From Pseudomonadota bacterium (GTDB taxonomy: Bacteria > Pseudomonadota > Alphaproteobacteria > GCA-2746255), in the NCBI GenBank assembly GCA_040752895.1, contig JBFMHN010000003.1, forward strand, positions 219,501-283,500: a DNA stretch of 64,000 nt, written 5' to 3'. The notes under the pieces are model-generated. The model ran no database searches. It saw nothing but the letters and a program-made list of their open reading frames with translations, and had not been told where the DNA came from. Below are positions 61,714 through 64,000 of this stretch, piece after piece. Made by a program: the position numbers and the translations under genes. Position 1 is the first letter of the stretch, and every line of letters begins with the position of its first letter.

Positions 61714-61858
61714 GATATTCGGCAGCCGGTCCGGGCGCATACCCGCCGCTTCGCCCGCGGTTTCGATGGGGCGGAAAGAAAATCCACCCATTTCCTAGGC
61801 ATTTCTTAACCTGGATTGCGTAAAAAAAGCACTCACAGTTCCAAGGGGCCTTCAACGG

Positions 61859-62914
61859 ATGATCTACCGCGAAACGCTGAAACAGGCGGCGGAATACGCT
61901 GGGGCGGCGCTCGCCAAGATGGCGGTCCTTGCCATTCCGCCGCAACCAAGCAATTTCGAGATTTGGTACAGCTATTTCGGCGGGAAAGATTCCGAACTGA
62001 AGCGGATGATCGACGCCATCCTGAAGAAGAAACAAACTTTCACGGAAACGTTGAACGGCGAACTCTACAACCGCTTCTTTGGACTTTCCAACGAGGTTGC
62101 GGAGATTCAAACCGCGAGCGAGCGGATTCAATCCGCCGTGACGCGGGTTCTCGAATATCTCGGCGATGCGAACACCGAGGTTTCCCGCCACAACCAGAAG
62201 CTGGAAACCATGTCCGGGCAGATCGCAAACGCAACGAACATAGACGCCATTCGCGAGACGGTGACGAGCATTCTGCTGGAAACGAAGCAAATGGCGGCGA
62301 AAAGTCATAAACTCGAAAGCCAATTGAAAACCGCGACTCACGAAATCATCGAACTTCAGGAAAACATCCAGTACATCCGCCGGGAGGCGACGACGGACGC
62401 GCTGACGGGCTTGCCGAATCGCAAGCATTTCGACGAGCAGCTTTCGCTTGTCATCCATCAGGCGGTAGAGGCGAACGAGCCGCTTTGCCTGATGATGGCC
62501 GATATCGACCATTTCAAAAAATTCAACGACACCTATGGGCACCTGCTCGGCGATCAGGTGCTGGGGCTCGTCGGGAGTACGCTGGTCGAATGCGTCAAAG
62601 GGCGCGATATACCCACTCGGTTCGGCGGCGAGGAGTTCGCGATCATTCTTCCGCGTACGGCGATCGGCGGCGCCGAAAAGCTCGGGCAGGAAATTCGCAA
62701 GCGGGTCGCCTCCAAAAAAATCGTTCGCAGGGCGACGAGCGAGAATCTCGGCGGCATCACGCTTTCAATCGGCATCGCCCAATACCTGCCGGGCGAGCCG
62801 CCGAAAAGCCTCATCCAGCGGGCCGACAACGCGCTTTACCGGGCCAAGAGCCATGGGCGCAACCGGGTCGTCTCCGAAGCGTCCCACGATTCACGCATCG
62901 TCATGCACGGCTAA
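61859..62914 (+). CDS. GGDEF diguanylate cyclase
   Basis: A 351-residue protein. The C-terminal GGDEF domain (about 175-340) has DALTGLPNRKHFDE, ADIDHFKKFNDTYGH and GGEEF at the active site, so it should make c-di-GMP. The N-terminal 170 residues are helical coiled coil without a recognised sensor. At the usual inhibitory-site position, KGRD stands where RxxD is expected, so product inhibition may be lost. It is transcribed divergently from suf. Confidence 0.93.
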   Translation: MIYRETLKQAAEYAGAALAKMAVLAIPPQPSNFEIWYSYFGGKDSELKRMIDAILKKKQTFTETLNGELYNRFFGLSNEVAEIQTASERIQSAVTRVLEYLGDANTEVSRHNQKLETMSGQIANATNIDAIRETVTSILLETKQMAAKSHKLESQLKTATHEIIELQENIQYIRREATTDALTGLPNRKHFDEQLSLVIHQAVEANEPLCLMMADIDHFKKFNDTYGHLLGDQVLGLVGSTLVECVKGRDIPTRFGGEEFAIILPRTAIGGAEKLGQEIRKRVASKKIVRRATSENLGGITLSIGIAQYLPGEPPKSLIQRADNALYRAKSHGRNRVVSEASHDSRIVMHG

Positions 62915-62933
62915 TCGAAGGCGCCCGCGCGCC

Positions 62934-63575
62934 TTACCCGGCCTTGCCCAGCAATTCCTCTGCCCGCACCAGGTCTTCCGGCCGGTTGACGTTGAAGAAG
63001 GGGTCCACGGGTTCCGTTGGATAGTCTATATCGGCCACCCGGTAGCGCGCCGTCCAGCAGCCGATCTTGCGGACACCTTCTTCCATCAGCGCTTGGCGCA
63101 AGGGCTGGGCAAGCTTGACCGGCCAAAGGCCGAAGACCGGGTGCGGCCTGCCGCCGGAAACGGCCCGCGCAAGGTCGGCGCCTTCGGTTGCCATGGCCGC
63201 TTCTATGGCTTGCAGGAAGCGCCCCACGAGATCGCGGGGGAAAAAGGGGCAATCCGTCGCGAAGGTGGCAACCCACCGGGCGTCCGGTGCATTCTTCCTC
63301 GCCCATTCCATGCCGGTCAGCACGCCGGCAAGCGGCCCCGCATGCCCTTCGACGACGTCGCCCGCGACGGGCAGCCCGAAACGGGCCAGCCGGCCAGAAT
63401 CCGCGTTGGCGTTAAGAACCATTCGCGCCACTTGCGGTCGCGCCCGCTCGATCGCGTGTTCGAGCAAGGTCCGGCCGCCAAGGGCGAGGAGATATTTCTG
63501 ACCCCCGCCCATTCTCAAGGCGCGGCCTCCCGCCAGCAGCACGCCCACCACCTTCGTCAGGTCCGGTCCCGCCAT
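62934..63575 (-). CDS. mobA: Molybdenum cofactor guanylyltransferase MobA
   Basis: A 213-residue nucleotidyltransferase with LLAGGRALRMGGGQKYLL at the N-terminus and AGPLAGVLTG and FATDCPFFP blocks, the MobA signature. It adds GMP to molybdopterin to form the bis-MGD cofactor for enzymes such as formate dehydrogenase. A formate dehydrogenase-like gene starts divergently 147 bp away, which fits this role. Confidence 0.93.
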   Translation of the reverse strand: MAGPDLTKVVGVLLAGGRALRMGGGQKYLLALGGRTLLEHAIERARPQVARMVLNANADSGRLARFGLPVAGDVVEGHAGPLAGVLTGMEWARKNAPDARWVATFATDCPFFPRDLVGRFLQAIEAAMATEGADLARAVSGGRPHPVFGLWPVKLAQPLRQALMEEGVRKIGCWTARYRVADIDYPTEPVDPFFNVNRPEDLVRAEELLGKAG

Positions 63576-63721
63576 TTTTTGATCTTTTCCCCTTTCAGGA
63601 CATGGCCTCTTTCAGGAACATGGCTACAAAGTTTCCGCTATTGTTACACTCTTCACCAGTCGCTTCGCCACGGAGGGAGGGCAGCCTTCCTTTCCTTTCG
63701 GGGATAGCGGTTGAGGGGCGG

Positions 63722-64000
63722 ATGACGAAAACCAAGAGGGAAACAGGGGTGCCTCGGCACCCGGGGAAGGGGAAGAAGCGAACGCGCGCCACCCCGAAGG
63801 GTCGCCAGATCGACCCGCGCGCCCTGGCGGAAGTTCGCGCCTTGCTCGGCAAGCGTTCCCGGGCCCGCGATCTTCTGATCGAACACTTGCATCGGCTTCA
63901 GGATACCTACCATGGGCTTTCCGCCGCCCACCTGCGGGCCCTGGCGGAAGAGATGCGCCTCTCCATGGCCGAGATTTACGAGGTCGCCACCTTCTACGCC
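63722..64000 (+). CDS. NuoE/FdsG-like [2Fe-2S] subunit (3' partial)
   Basis: The first 93 codons of a gene that runs off the window. After a basic, Lys/Arg-rich N-terminus, LLIEHLHRLQDTYHGLSAAHLRALAEEMRLSMAEIYEVATFYA matches the helical N-terminal part of NuoE/HoxE/FdsG proteins; the Cys ligands would lie beyond the window. With mobA next door a soluble NAD-dependent formate dehydrogenase is likely, possibly as a fused NuoE-NuoF protein. Confidence 0.78.
   Translation, partial: MTKTKRETGVPRHPGKGKKRTRATPKGRQIDPRALAEVRALLGKRSRARDLLIEHLHRLQDTYHGLSAAHLRALAEEMRLSMAEIYEVATFYA

Overview
The window looks like the chromosome of a GC-rich alphaproteobacterium carrying tandem mobile elements. Evidence: a trb-type conjugation operon ending in DUF2274 and DUF736 genes, an Rrf2-sufBCDSU-sufT-sufA cluster, high GC in the right-hand third, and tRNA fragments that match the usual alphaproteobacterial initiator-Met and Pro tRNAs. 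No genus can be named from the sequence alone.

Layout. (1) 1-12.5 kb is the end of a conjugative element: trbG (partial), trbI and two small genes; a cargo operon on the minus strand with two metallo-beta-lactamase-fold proteins, a four-helix membrane protein and a triple fusion E2-E1-JAB (a bacterial ubiquitin-like conjugation and deconjugation enzyme), facing a divergent XRE plus ImmA/IrrE regulator pair; a hipBA module; and a tyrosine integrase next to the 3' half of an initiator tRNA (12530-12574). (2) 12.5-17.6 kb holds a large serine recombinase whose C-terminus is encoded by that tRNA fragment, small unknown genes, and a second tyrosine integrase beside the 3' half of a tRNA-Pro (17562-17605). 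(3) 17.6-29 kb is a mobilizable backbone: ArdC antirestriction protein, membrane and zinc-ribbon proteins, a frameshifted TraG-like coupling protein, an oriT-like hairpin region, a MobC-like protein and a frameshifted relaxase. (4) 29-46.4 kb is a defence cargo: RHH protein, PLD/SNF2 helicase, DUF4391, type III-like Mod and Res and an RloC-like zinc-hook ATPase on the plus strand; then a minus-strand operon of an unknown protein, a QueC-like PP-loop enzyme, an XRE-ImmA/IrrE fusion and a PIN protein; then a second hipBA. (5) 46.4-48 kb is a boundary zone with a YfbU-like regulator and one orphan phage DUF2190 gene. (6) 48-64 kb is ordinary chromosome: a globin-coupled chemoreceptor, DUF4864 protein, MFS exporter, MmgE/PrpD protein, M23 peptidase, dusA, the SUF iron-sulfur cluster operon with its Rrf2 regulator, a diguanylate cyclase, mobA and the start of a formate dehydrogenase/NuoE-like gene.

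Most interesting. The E2-E1-JAB/MBL/membrane operon with its CapH-CapP-like regulators (2.4-9.1 kb) and the QueC/ImmA/PIN operon (40.7-44.4 kb) are the best candidates for poorly described defence systems. The mobilizable element also carries two families of repeated regulatory sequence: a 17-bp motif (CGAGGAAYGNGCGAGGA) upstream of four genes in the matching orientation, and a structured leader with a compensatory base change upstream of three genes including ardC. A dense series of hairpins, one of them holding an IncP/VirD2-type nic-like core, sits just upstream of the mobilization genes. All functions are inferred from sequence; no searches were run.
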